A stretch of DNA of 64,000 bases. Origin: JACKEQ01 sp041389565. Its GTDB lineage: Bacteria > Myxococcota_A > UBA796 > GCA-2862545. The notes below the pieces were generated by a model, which was given only the letters and a program-made list of their open reading frames with translations, did no database searches and was not told the origin of the DNA. The DNA lies in NCBI GenBank assembly GCA_041389565.1, contig JAWKRP010000040.1:1-64000 (forward strand), given 5' to 3'. Of the stretch, positions 53,977 through 62,645 are shown piece by piece (the stretch's first letter is position 1; every line of letters starts with the position of its first letter). A program made the position numbers and the translations under genes.

Positions 53977-55467
53977 ATGTCCAGCATCCGCTTCGTCCTG
54001 GCCGCCCCTGCTGCGCTCACCATCGCCTTCAGCCTCGCGTGCTACGGCGGCGCGAGCCTCGATGGCAACGAAGCCGGCTCCGACGGCTGGCTCGACCACA
54101 CCCCGCCCGCCGGAGCCGAGCTGGAGGCCACCGCGAACGACGGCCGCTGCGACTGGCTCGGCCGGCCCTACGTCAGCGTGTCCGTCGAGCGCGTCTACAC
54201 CCTGATGTACTCCGACCACTCCGCCGACTGCGGGCCGCTCAACACGGCCGACCGGAAGGTCGTGTACTCCATCCACCCGTCGCTCGGCGCCGAGCCGCTC
54301 ATCGACGTGTCCGGGCTCGAAGACGTGCGCCTGCTCGACACTTCCGCGGGCCTCCTCCTGATGGGCGAGACCCCGACGCAGGGCGAGCACCTGTGGACGC
54401 TCGACCACGACACCCTCGAGATCCTCGCGGAAGACGTGCACGACGTTCGGTACTGGGGCACCCGCACGTCGCCGTCCCGCCGGTGGGTGGCCGCGGGCGA
54501 CAACGGGGTGGGAACCCTGGATCTGCACGTGGTCGACCCCGCGACGCTCGACACGCTCGAGCTCGACGACGATGCCGTGTGGGCCGAGGCCCAGTGGCTC
54601 GACCACGACGACCGGCTCGTGTCGCTGTCCTTCGACGGCACGTACGCCACGGCGCGGCTCGAGCTGTGGGACCTGCGCGGCGCCACGTCCGCGTCGGGCT
54701 TCCCGGTGGAGCCCGTGCTCTCGACCCTGGTGTCGGGGGTCTCCCCGAACCTCCTCGTGAGCTACTCCTGGATCGGGATCGACCCGCTCGACCGGTTCGC
54801 GGTGTTCCCCGTGCACGGCATCGATGCCGGCGAGTCGATGTTGCTCGTCCAGGACGTGCGGGACGGGAGCGTGCGCACGGTCGCGGGCGTCGACGGTCCG
54901 CTGCGGTTCACGCCCGATGGGTCCACGATCGTGGGCTGGAGCGTGGCGAGCCCCGGAACGCTCGTGCTGGTCGACCCCATCACGCTCGACACCACCACGG
55001 TGGACCTGCCGATGGACGGGCTGCCGGAGTACGTCATGGGCTTCGACGGCAACCAGCTGCTCATCGCGGACGCGTGGGGGGGCGAAGACCTCGTGATCTA
55101 CGACCTCGATGCCGATGCGTCCGTCGTGCTGCCCTTCACGGCCAGCCTCCAGACCTGGACCACCCGCGGCAACGACGTGTACCTCGTCGATGCAGACCGG
55201 CTGCTGCACGTCGACATGGACACCGCCACCGCCGAGCAGGTCGACCTCCCCTGGACCCCGCGCCACGTCGTGTGGGCTCCCGTCGGCGACGTGCTGTACG
55301 TCGACGATCGCATGGCGCCGCGGGCCCGCTTCCTCGACCCCGAGACCTTCGCGGTGCGGGGGAGCCAGGTGCTGATCCCCGACGCCGTGCCGCAGCTCGA
55401 CCTCTCCGAGCACCACGACCTGGAGCGCGACGAGCCCGTGTCGGCGGGCCTCCTCGCGCGCCAGTAG
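53977..55467 (+). CDS. beta-propeller lipoprotein
   Basis: A 496-residue predicted lipoprotein (signal ending FSLAC). The mature part repeats beta-strand units such as RRWVAAGDNGVGTLDLHVVD, GPLRFTPDGSTIVGWSVASP, and EYVMGFDGNQLLIADAWGGE followed by DLVIYDLDADASVVL. This WD40/TolB-like pattern suggests a six- to eight-bladed propeller for protein or ligand contact at the membrane. ATG 53977 has GGAG seven bases upstream. It is preceded by operator copy 2 and is likely regulated by the DUF4423-type protein. It converges on the transglutaminase-like gene with a three-base gap. Confidence 0.78.
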   Translation: MSSIRFVLAAPAALTIAFSLACYGGASLDGNEAGSDGWLDHTPPAGAELEATANDGRCDWLGRPYVSVSVERVYTLMYSDHSADCGPLNTADRKVVYSIHPSLGAEPLIDVSGLEDVRLLDTSAGLLLMGETPTQGEHLWTLDHDTLEILAEDVHDVRYWGTRTSPSRRWVAAGDNGVGTLDLHVVDPATLDTLELDDDAVWAEAQWLDHDDRLVSLSFDGTYATARLELWDLRGATSASGFPVEPVLSTLVSGVSPNLLVSYSWIGIDPLDRFAVFPVHGIDAGESMLLVQDVRDGSVRTVAGVDGPLRFTPDGSTIVGWSVASPGTLVLVDPITLDTTTVDLPMDGLPEYVMGFDGNQLLIADAWGGEDLVIYDLDADASVVLPFTASLQTWTTRGNDVYLVDADRLLHVDMDTATAEQVDLPWTPRHVVWAPVGDVLYVDDRMAPRARFLDPETFAVRGSQVLIPDAVPQLDLSEHHDLERDEPVSAGLLARQ

Positions 55468-55470
55468 CCG

Positions 55471-58400
55471 TCAGAAGTCGGCGAGGGCGCGCTGTGCGGC
55501 TTCGGGCGTGAACCCGAGCCCGATCACGGTGGCGCCGTCGCCCTGCTTCCGCGCGGCGTACAGAGGCAGGTTGCCCCCGTCGAGGCGCAGCAGCTCCACG
55601 CCGGCTTCCGACTTCGCCAGCAGCGGGTCGCGCGGGGAGTAGAGCAGGGCGAGGGGGGGCGGGAGCACCTTGGTCTCGGCGGCGATGTGGACGATCGCGA
55701 GCTGGCGGTCGGCGTGCGAGAACCCCGACACGCCCGTGGGCGCCGACAGGATGGCGTTCACCCGGTACCCGTTCGGGGTCGGAACCCGGGTCGCGGTGAG
55801 CCCGGCGGGCCAGCCCTCGACCTTCGCCACGGCTTCGTCGGGCGCACCGGCCGTCAGCAGCACGTCTTCCGCGCGGGGCTCGTCGCGGAGCACCCGCGCA
55901 TCCTGCCGTGCGTCGCCGGAGCCCGTGATCAGGCGGTACTCCATGCGCGTGAGGTGACCGACATCGCTGTCGGTGCCGTCGAGCAGCGTGATCGCGCCCG
56001 TGCCGAACACCCGGCCCGCGGTGGCCGCGAACGCGAGCGCGGGACCGTCGGGCTCGCCGTGCAGGCGCGACAGGTTGATGCTGTCACGGGCCGCTTCGTC
56101 GAACAGGCCCGCTTCCGTGCGGAGCTGCGCGCGGATGCCGAGCATGACGGGAGACGCGCTCACCTCGGCCTCGTGGAACTGCAGCAGGGCCAGCAGAGCG
56201 CTCGGCGGTGCGAGCGCCATGAGCTCGTCGACCGACAGCGGCCAGCCCTTCGCCCGCTCGCCGAGGTTCGCCCGCTTTCGACCGAGCTCTTCGGCGGCGT
56301 CGTCGAGCGCGAGGGTCGCCACTTCGTGCAGCTTCCGGGCGGCCGCCTGGTTCGTCGGGTCGAGATCGCTCGCCCGGCGCGCCGCTTCGAGTGCGAGGTT
56401 CAGGCGCCCCGCGGCCAGTGCGTGGTCGGTCGCCGCCACCCACCGGTCGGCGTCGTCGTTCGCGAGGCGTGCGCTCGCGAGCCCGTACGCGAGGGCATCC
56501 TGGAAGTGCCCGATGCGCGCCATGGCGTTCGCGAGGTGCCCCGCGACGACCGGATCGCCCGGCGCCTGCGCCGACAGGGCTGCAGCGCGCTGCACCACCG
56601 TGGCGTTCGGGAACGTGGCCGCGAACTGGGTGAGGTGCAGCGCGGCCGCCTGCGGGGTGTCGTTCGGCAGCAGGTCGAGCGCGGACTCGGCATCGCCCCC
56701 GTACGTGAGCCGCCAGTCGGCGATGGCGAGGCGCACGCGCCGCAGCACGTCGCCGCCCGCCGACGGGCCCTTCTCCTCGAGCTTGGTGAGGAGGGCCTCG
56801 GGCTCGACCCAGGCTTCGGCACCTTCGGGGTCGGACGCCGCATCGGGCTTCTCGAGCGGCTGGTTCGCGAGCTGGGTGAGCAGGCCCTCCGCAGAGGTGT
56901 CGGGCTCGGCGGACTGCGCGAGCAGCGCGCCCTCGAGCCAGGCCAGCCGCTCGAACCCGTAGCGGTCCATCGCGCGCATGATCGCGACGCGGTCGGCCTC
57001 CTCCTCGAGCGGCACGATGTCGCGCAGCACGAGCCAGGGGCGGTTGTCGCCCTCGTCGAGCCACGCGGCCAGCTGGGGGGCGAGCTCGTCGACCGAGATC
57101 GTCTTCAGCGCCGTGCTCATGGCCTTCCCGGCCTTCTTGCGGTTCTCGACCGAGAACCACAGCAGCGCCTCGAGAGCGGCCCGCTCGGCCGGCGGAAGCT
57201 CGGTGGTGGCGAGACTCTTCACGACCGCGCCGGACGTGGGCGGGAACAGCAGCAGCTCGACGCCGGTGCGCGCCTCTTCGCCGAGGAACCGCGAGGCGGC
57301 GGAGTCGCGTGCCGAGGTGGTGGTGCTGTACGGCCGCTCGACCTCGGCGGACATGCGCAGGCGGGGACCGTCGCGGCGCGCCTGACGGTCGAGCAGGGCG
57401 TCGGGATCGTAGGCGGGCGTGGGGTGGGTGTTCGCCACGATGAGGAGGTTGTTCGGACCGGAGATGTCGATGAACTCCTGCACCCGGATCTTGGGCGGGA
57501 GCCACGCGGCCATGGCGGGACCGAGCGCAGGCACGATCTCGCCGCGCATCCCGGCGCCGAAGCGCTGGAACACACCTTCGTCGTGGCCGGACACCGTGAT
57601 CTTGAGCGGCTTGTACGGATCCTTCGTGCCGCTCGACGTGATCGTGAACCGCTCGAGCCCGGGGCGCGCCTGGTTGGCGAGCCGCTTCAGGGCCTTCGTC
57701 TGCCCGTCGTCGTCGAGGGGACCGAGGCGTCGACGCAGCCACTCGAGGCCCGTACCCGTCGCGTCGATCGACGCGTTCCACGTGACGTTGCCCTTCGCGT
57801 CGATCTTCGCGGACGTGTTGATCACCACGTTCCCGTCGACCACGGTGTCGTTGTTGAGCTGCGTCGGGAGGTCGCCCGGCACCCAGACCGTCGCGCCCAT
57901 GAGCGACGACGGCATCGACGGCACGGCCACGAAGTCGCCCGCGGGATCGATCCACACCACGCGCTCCGCGCGATCCCGCGCCTGCACGAGCGGCTCGCCC
58001 AGCATCGCCGGGCTCGGCACGGTGATCGGGAACGTGCCCCGCGAGCGTGCCGACCGGAACGCCGCCGGACGCGCTTCGTAGCCCGCCGCACGGAGTAGCG
58101 AGATGAGCACCACGGCCCGCTCGGCAGCCGTGCCTTCGCCCGACTCCACGATCTCGGGCGCCGTGCGGGCCTCGGCCCACGACCCGGCCGTGTCGGCCGA
58201 CAGCTTCACCTGCTGGAAGACCCGACGCGCGAGCTCCGCGAGGTTCGTGGACTTGAGGTCGGCCGCGATCTCGCGCCCCATCTCGTTCTTCGACGCCATG
58301 CGCTTGTCGACCGTGGCGTCGAGCTCTGCGCCGGCCGCCAGCCAGTCGTCCCACGTGGACCACACCACGCGCGCGGGGTCGTCGGCGGGCACGTCCACCC

Positions 58401-58872
58401 ACGTGATGGTCGCGGAGCGCCCGGACCGCGTGCTCCAGTTGGGGTCGCCCTTCGGGTCGGCCCAGACCGTGAGCGGCATGTTGCCCGGGGCGCTCACCTG
58501 CACGGTGGCCGACTCGACCGGCAGGTCGGGCGCGGTGCTGAACACGCCGGAGTGGAAGCCGCGGTCGCCCCGGGTGGTGGCCGACAGGGTGTAGGTGTCG
58601 CCCGCCTGCGCCGTGGCCGGCACGATCAGGAGGTCTTCGAGCACGAGCGCTTCACCGTCGACCGCCCCATCGAGACCGGTGGGCGCGATGAGCCCGGCGG
58701 CGCAGGCTGCGGGATCGTCGATCCGGACGGTCCAGGTCTGGCTGGAGGTGAGGCGTCGGCCCGCGTCGATGCGAATATCGAGCTTGTGCTCGAGAACCGT
58801 GGCCGGAGCTCCGCCTTCCGCCGCGAGTGCGCTCGGGAGAACGAGTGCGAGAACCACCGAAGAACCGATCAA
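55471..58872 (-). CDS. DUF3857/transglutaminase-like secreted protein, catalytic Cys apparently lost
   Basis: A 1133-residue exported protein (signal MIGSSVVLALVLPSALA). Residues about 25-190 resemble DUF3857. Around residue 235 is the transglutaminase-like segment GEGTAAERAVVLISLLRAAG, where active enzymes read GxCxxKA; the Cys is absent. The later His/Asp positions sit near VVWIDPAGDFVAVP. Residues about 520-1000 are helical and repeat-like (ANAMARIGHFQDALAYGLAS). It is probably a non-enzymatic, protein-binding derivative. TTG 58872 was chosen because GGAGG lies seven bases upstream and the signal starts there; a TAGGTT hexamer lies further upstream. Confidence 0.76.
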   Translation of the reverse strand: MIGSSVVLALVLPSALAAEGGAPATVLEHKLDIRIDAGRRLTSSQTWTVRIDDPAACAAGLIAPTGLDGAVDGEALVLEDLLIVPATAQAGDTYTLSATTRGDRGFHSGVFSTAPDLPVESATVQVSAPGNMPLTVWADPKGDPNWSTRSGRSATITWVDVPADDPARVVWSTWDDWLAAGAELDATVDKRMASKNEMGREIAADLKSTNLAELARRVFQQVKLSADTAGSWAEARTAPEIVESGEGTAAERAVVLISLLRAAGYEARPAAFRSARSRGTFPITVPSPAMLGEPLVQARDRAERVVWIDPAGDFVAVPSMPSSLMGATVWVPGDLPTQLNNDTVVDGNVVINTSAKIDAKGNVTWNASIDATGTGLEWLRRRLGPLDDDGQTKALKRLANQARPGLERFTITSSGTKDPYKPLKITVSGHDEGVFQRFGAGMRGEIVPALGPAMAAWLPPKIRVQEFIDISGPNNLLIVANTHPTPAYDPDALLDRQARRDGPRLRMSAEVERPYSTTTSARDSAASRFLGEEARTGVELLLFPPTSGAVVKSLATTELPPAERAALEALLWFSVENRKKAGKAMSTALKTISVDELAPQLAAWLDEGDNRPWLVLRDIVPLEEEADRVAIMRAMDRYGFERLAWLEGALLAQSAEPDTSAEGLLTQLANQPLEKPDAASDPEGAEAWVEPEALLTKLEEKGPSAGGDVLRRVRLAIADWRLTYGGDAESALDLLPNDTPQAAALHLTQFAATFPNATVVQRAAALSAQAPGDPVVAGHLANAMARIGHFQDALAYGLASARLANDDADRWVAATDHALAAGRLNLALEAARRASDLDPTNQAAARKLHEVATLALDDAAEELGRKRANLGERAKGWPLSVDELMALAPPSALLALLQFHEAEVSASPVMLGIRAQLRTEAGLFDEAARDSINLSRLHGEPDGPALAFAATAGRVFGTGAITLLDGTDSDVGHLTRMEYRLITGSGDARQDARVLRDEPRAEDVLLTAGAPDEAVAKVEGWPAGLTATRVPTPNGYRVNAILSAPTGVSGFSHADRQLAIVHIAAETKVLPPPLALLYSPRDPLLAKSEAGVELLRLDGGNLPLYAARKQGDGATVIGLGFTPEAAQRALADF

Positions 58873-58923
58873 CGCGATACCTCCATCGGCCGGGAACCTA
58901 TCACGCGCGTCCTCCACCGTTTC

Positions 58924-58939
58924 ATTGACTCGTCAATGG
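58924..58939. promoter_or_regulatory. inverted repeat between divergent genes
   Basis: CATTGAC-TC-GTCAATG, perfect 7-bp arms, in the 107 bp between the DUF3857-like gene and the TSP3 fusion gene. It contains TTGACT, a good -35 match, but no -10 at 16-18 bp is seen on the plus strand. Its half-sites face opposite to those of the MarR operators at 8543 and 8584, so it is probably bound by a different regulator. Confidence 0.5.
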
Positions 58940-58979
58940 GCCGCCTGAGGTGCTTTGATGGGAGACCGCGAGGAGACCC

Positions 58980-61715
58980 ATGAGCTGGCTCGCACTGCTC
59001 TCCCTTCCAGCCTTCGCATGGCCTGCCGACGCCGACTGGCTCGCGCTCGAGCGTGGGGGGTTCCCGGTCGACGACCCCACGGGCGACCACGGTGCCGCGC
59101 CCGCCTCGGCCGACCTGTTCGGCACCGATCTCGCGCCCGTGGCCTTCTGGTACGGCGACGCCGAGGGGCTGTGGCTGCGCGCGAGGGTGTCGTCCGATCC
59201 GCTCGTGGGCACGGGGCTGAGCGGGGGAGTCTGGGGCTTTGTCGTCGAGTCCACGGGAGACGCCGCGTTCGATTCGCTCGTCGTGGTGCACGAGCCCTCC
59301 GGGGAGGTGCAGGGCTTCCGCAACGACGGCACCCCGGGAACCCAGCCCGGCTTCGTCCACTACAGCGCGCCCGTCGCCGTGGGCTCCACGTCCGACGGGT
59401 CCGCACGCAGCGTGCTCGCGGGCGACGGCACGTTCTTCTACGATCTCCGCGTGTCGCGGTCGGCGATGGCCTCCCTGGGCCTCGGGGAAGGCGCCCCGCT
59501 CCGCATCACGGCCGTCACCGGTCCCTCGATCTACCTCGCGTGGTCCGACCTCTCCGGGTGTGACGAGCTCGCGGTCGACTGTCCCGCCCTCGCAGACGCC
59601 CAGGCGGCACCGATCGTGTTCGACACCGACCTCGACGGCCGGCCCGACCCCGTCGAAGACGCCGAGGGCACCGATCCACTCGACGCCGACTCCGACGACG
59701 ACGGTCTGCTCGACGGCGAGGAGGCGCTCGGCGACACCGACGGCGATGGCACGGTCGACGCGCTCGACTGCGACTCCGACAACGACGGCGTACGCGACTC
59801 CGTCGAAGCCGGCCTGGTGGCCTCGGATCTCACCGCCGCCACCAACACGTCCGCGGGCTGCTTCCGGGCCGACGCCGATCCCGCCGGTCCCGTCACCGAC
59901 GCCACCGTCCGCGACTCCGATGGTGGCGGCCTCTCCGACGGGGTGGAGGACTGGAACCGCGACGGCGCGCTGGGTCCCTGGGAGACCGACCCGTCCGATC
60001 CGTCCGACGACGTCGACACGGATGGCGATGGCATCGCCGATGTCCTCGAGCTGCTCGGCGCCGATGCGTCGATCGACGACGTCGACAGCGACGGCGACGG
60101 GCTGTCCGACGCCGAGGAGCGCCTGAACGACCGCGACGGCGACGGCATCCCCGCCTTCCTCGACGACGACAGCGACGGCGACGGCATCCCCGACAGCGAG
60201 GAGACGGCCGCCGACCGCGACGGCGACGGCCTCCGCAACTTCGAGGACACCGACAGCGACGGCGACGGCATCCCCGATGGTGTCGAGGGCACGATCGACA
60301 CCGATGGCGACGGGACGGCAGACCTCCTCGACCTCGACAGCGACGGCGACGGCGTGCTCGACCGCTTCGAGGGCGCCGAGGACTTCGATGGCGACGGGGT
60401 GCCAAACTACCTCGACGACGACAGCGACGGCGACGGGCTGTCGGACGAGGTCGAGGGCAACCGCGACCCGGACGACGACGACCAGCCCAACTTCATCGAC
60501 CTCGACAGCGACAACGACGGCCTGCCGGACTCGCTCGAGGGCGACGACGACCCCGATCTCGACGGCGTCCCCAACTTCGAGGACCGCAACAGCGACGGCC
60601 AGGGCGCGACGGATGGCGCGGAGGGCTTCGGGGACGGCGACTGCGACGGCATCGTCGACTGGCTCGACACCGACGAGGAGGACAGCTTCTGCGATCCCGC
60701 CCAGCCCGAGCCCGGCATCGGTCCGGCGCCGGAAGGGGTGCCCAGCGACCCCACCCGTCGGTTCGACGACGGGGACTACACGGGCGGCGGGTGCGTCTCG
60801 ACCGGCGGGTCGGGGGTCGGGTGGCTCGCCTGGCTGGGCGTGCTCCTGGCCCGACGTCGGGCGCTCGTCGGGCTCGTGGCCGCGGGGACGGCCTCGGCGC
60901 AGGATGTCGACGCGCAGCGCTTCCGGCCTTCGGTCGACGGGAAGCACTTCGCATCCGTGGAAGACCTCGAGCTGCGCGACGCCGGTGTGACGACCGCCGC
61001 GCTGTGGGTGCACCACGCGCGGGGTCCGCTGGTGTTCCGGCCCTCCGACGCCGAGCCGATCGACCTGCTCGGTGCCGTGACGACCGCCGACCTGACGGCC
61101 GCATACAGCGTGGGGCGCGCGCGGATCGGAGTCGACGTGCCGGTGCACCTCGTGGCGGAGGGCTTCGGCATCCAGGGGCCCACCCACATGGGCGACGTCC
61201 GCGTGTCCGGCAAGGGGGTGCTCGTGAAGCCCGACGGAGACGGGCTCTCCGTGGGGGTGTTCGCAGATGCCGTCCTGCCGACGGGCTCTCCGCGCGCCTG
61301 GCTCGGGAGTCGGCGCACCTGGGTGCGGGGCGGCGTGGCGGGCCAGTGGGTCGCGAGCCGGTGGCGGGTCGCCGCAGACCTCGGGGCGCGCTCGGGCACT
61401 GGCCAGGAGCTCGGCGGGCTCGACGTGGGGCCCGGCCTGCTGTGGGCGCTCGGCGGAGGCCTGGCGCTCACGAGCGATGTCGAGGCGCTGCTGGAGCTGA
61501 ACGGCGACGTGTGGCTGGGGAACGGGGGCGAGCCGGGCGCGGTGCCGATGGAGTGGCTCGCGAGCGGGCGCTACCGGTCGGAAGGGGCGTGGAGCGCGCT
61601 GCTCGGCCTCGGAACGGGCCTCGGCCGCGGGGTGGGGGCCCCCGACTACCGGCTCGTCGCGACCGTCTCGTGGGCCGCCCAGCGACACCGGTTCCGCGAC
61701 GACGTGCTCAACTGA
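58980..61715 (+). CDS. TSP3-repeat surface protein with internal sorting anchor, fused in frame to an outer-membrane beta-barrel
   Basis: A single open frame of 911 codons. Part 1: signal MSWLALLSLPAFA, a beta-sandwich of about 190 residues, then thrombospondin-type-3 calcium repeats (about residues 215-600, units such as DSDGDGIPD), and an anchor GGGCVSTGGSGVGWLAWLGV ending LLARRR at about residue 626. Part 2: RRRALVGLVAAGTASA is itself a good signal peptide, followed by about 270 residues of alternating strands typical of a beta-barrel. A GTG at 60840 could start part 2 separately. It is either a fusion, a polyprotein cut at the anchor, or two overlapping genes sharing the Arg-rich stretch. 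AGGAG precedes ATG 58980. Confidence 0.8.
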   Translation: MSWLALLSLPAFAWPADADWLALERGGFPVDDPTGDHGAAPASADLFGTDLAPVAFWYGDAEGLWLRARVSSDPLVGTGLSGGVWGFVVESTGDAAFDSLVVVHEPSGEVQGFRNDGTPGTQPGFVHYSAPVAVGSTSDGSARSVLAGDGTFFYDLRVSRSAMASLGLGEGAPLRITAVTGPSIYLAWSDLSGCDELAVDCPALADAQAAPIVFDTDLDGRPDPVEDAEGTDPLDADSDDDGLLDGEEALGDTDGDGTVDALDCDSDNDGVRDSVEAGLVASDLTAATNTSAGCFRADADPAGPVTDATVRDSDGGGLSDGVEDWNRDGALGPWETDPSDPSDDVDTDGDGIADVLELLGADASIDDVDSDGDGLSDAEERLNDRDGDGIPAFLDDDSDGDGIPDSEETAADRDGDGLRNFEDTDSDGDGIPDGVEGTIDTDGDGTADLLDLDSDGDGVLDRFEGAEDFDGDGVPNYLDDDSDGDGLSDEVEGNRDPDDDDQPNFIDLDSDNDGLPDSLEGDDDPDLDGVPNFEDRNSDGQGATDGAEGFGDGDCDGIVDWLDTDEEDSFCDPAQPEPGIGPAPEGVPSDPTRRFDDGDYTGGGCVSTGGSGVGWLAWLGVLLARRRALVGLVAAGTASAQDVDAQRFRPSVDGKHFASVEDLELRDAGVTTAALWVHHARGPLVFRPSDAEPIDLLGAVTTADLTAAYSVGRARIGVDVPVHLVAEGFGIQGPTHMGDVRVSGKGVLVKPDGDGLSVGVFADAVLPTGSPRAWLGSRRTWVRGGVAGQWVASRWRVAADLGARSGTGQELGGLDVGPGLLWALGGGLALTSDVEALLELNGDVWLGNGGEPGAVPMEWLASGRYRSEGAWSALLGLGTGLGRGVGAPDYRLVATVSWAAQRHRFRDDVLN

Positions 61716-62529
61716 ACGACACCTCGTCGCCGTCGACCACCGCCACCCATCGCCGGTCCACGAACCGGACCTCGTGCGGCAGCCCGGGGAACGTGGGCTC
61801 GGGATGCTCGGGGTGGCCGGGGAGCAGGAGCTGCATGCCCCCTTCGTGGAACTTCATCAGCGGCTCGATCGGGCGGTGCGGACGCGTGGGGGCGGCCTCG
61901 AACACGGCATCGACGGACGGGAGCAGGGTGAGCTCGCGGAGGGTCCACCAGGTGGGCGGTGCGGTGGGGAACACGTCGAGCGAGGCGTTCTCGATGGCCC
62001 ACTGCGGGCAGACCCAGCGGCTGTCGACGGTCTCCACCTCGTCGTGCCGGCCCTGCGTGTCGGCCCGCGCGAGCAGGAAGCGCGTGTCGTAGCGCTTCGG
62101 CTCTGCGCGCGGCGTGATCCACCAGCTCCACAGGCGCACGGCATCGAGGTCGATCGTGGCGTCGTGCGCGTCGAGCACCGCGGACAGGGAGATCTCGCCG
62201 TTGTTGAGCGGCGCGCGCTGGCTCCACGGGAGCTCGCCCGAGCCGAGCCAGATGCCGGACTCCTCGAACGTCTCGCGGATCCCCGCCACCAGGAACGCGA
62301 CGGCCTCGTCGTGGCCGAGCTGCATGCGGGCGATCTCGCGATCCCCCCCGTGGATGCGGGGCGATCCAGCCAGGCTGTCGCCGGCGTCGACCCGGCCGCC
62401 CGGGAACACCCAGGCATTCGGGAGGAAGCCCGCACGCCGGTGGCGCTGGAGCATGAACACCTCCATGCCCGAGGGCGTGTCGGCGTCGCGGAGGAGCAGG
62501 ATGGTCGTGGCCGGGCGGGGGGTGTCCAT
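61708..62529 (-). CDS. NUDIX hydrolase
   Basis: A 273-residue soluble enzyme. The NUDIX motif is degenerate in its first half but complete in the REUxEExGU part (GIRETFEESGI, near residue 85), preceded by AWVFPGGRVDAGD. This layout matches the larger NUDT19/RppH-like coenzyme-A or nucleotide diphosphate hydrolases. The start was set at ATG 62529 (MDTPRPATTILLLRD), where the NUDIX fold begins and GAGG lies five bases upstream. It converges with the TSP3/barrel gene, overlapping by 8 bp. Confidence 0.87.
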   Translation of the reverse strand: MDTPRPATTILLLRDADTPSGMEVFMLQRHRRAGFLPNAWVFPGGRVDAGDSLAGSPRIHGGDREIARMQLGHDEAVAFLVAGIRETFEESGIWLGSGELPWSQRAPLNNGEISLSAVLDAHDATIDLDAVRLWSWWITPRAEPKRYDTRFLLARADTQGRHDEVETVDSRWVCPQWAIENASLDVFPTAPPTWWTLRELTLLPSVDAVFEAAPTRPHRPIEPLMKFHEGGMQLLLPGHPEHPEPTFPGLPHEVRFVDRRWVAVVDGDEVSFS

Positions 62530-62645
62530 GCGCGCCTCTAACCGCTGTCCGGCGACGGGTGTCGACGCCCGTCGCGGGGGCATCGGAGAAACCTCGTGAA
62601 TCGTGCGGAACGCCCCTTGCTCTGCGACGCCTGCGGAGGTGGCGC

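Noticed and set aside
51820..55416. Extending the DUF4423-type regulator upstream into a 1198-codon frame.
   Set aside because: The extra part is antisense to two lipoprotein genes and has shadow-frame composition. The regulator fold begins at the ATG at 52773.
60120..60600. Repeated GACAGCGACGGCGACGG units as a DNA repeat element.
   Set aside because: They follow codon phase and encode TSP3 calcium-binding repeats, so selection acts on protein.
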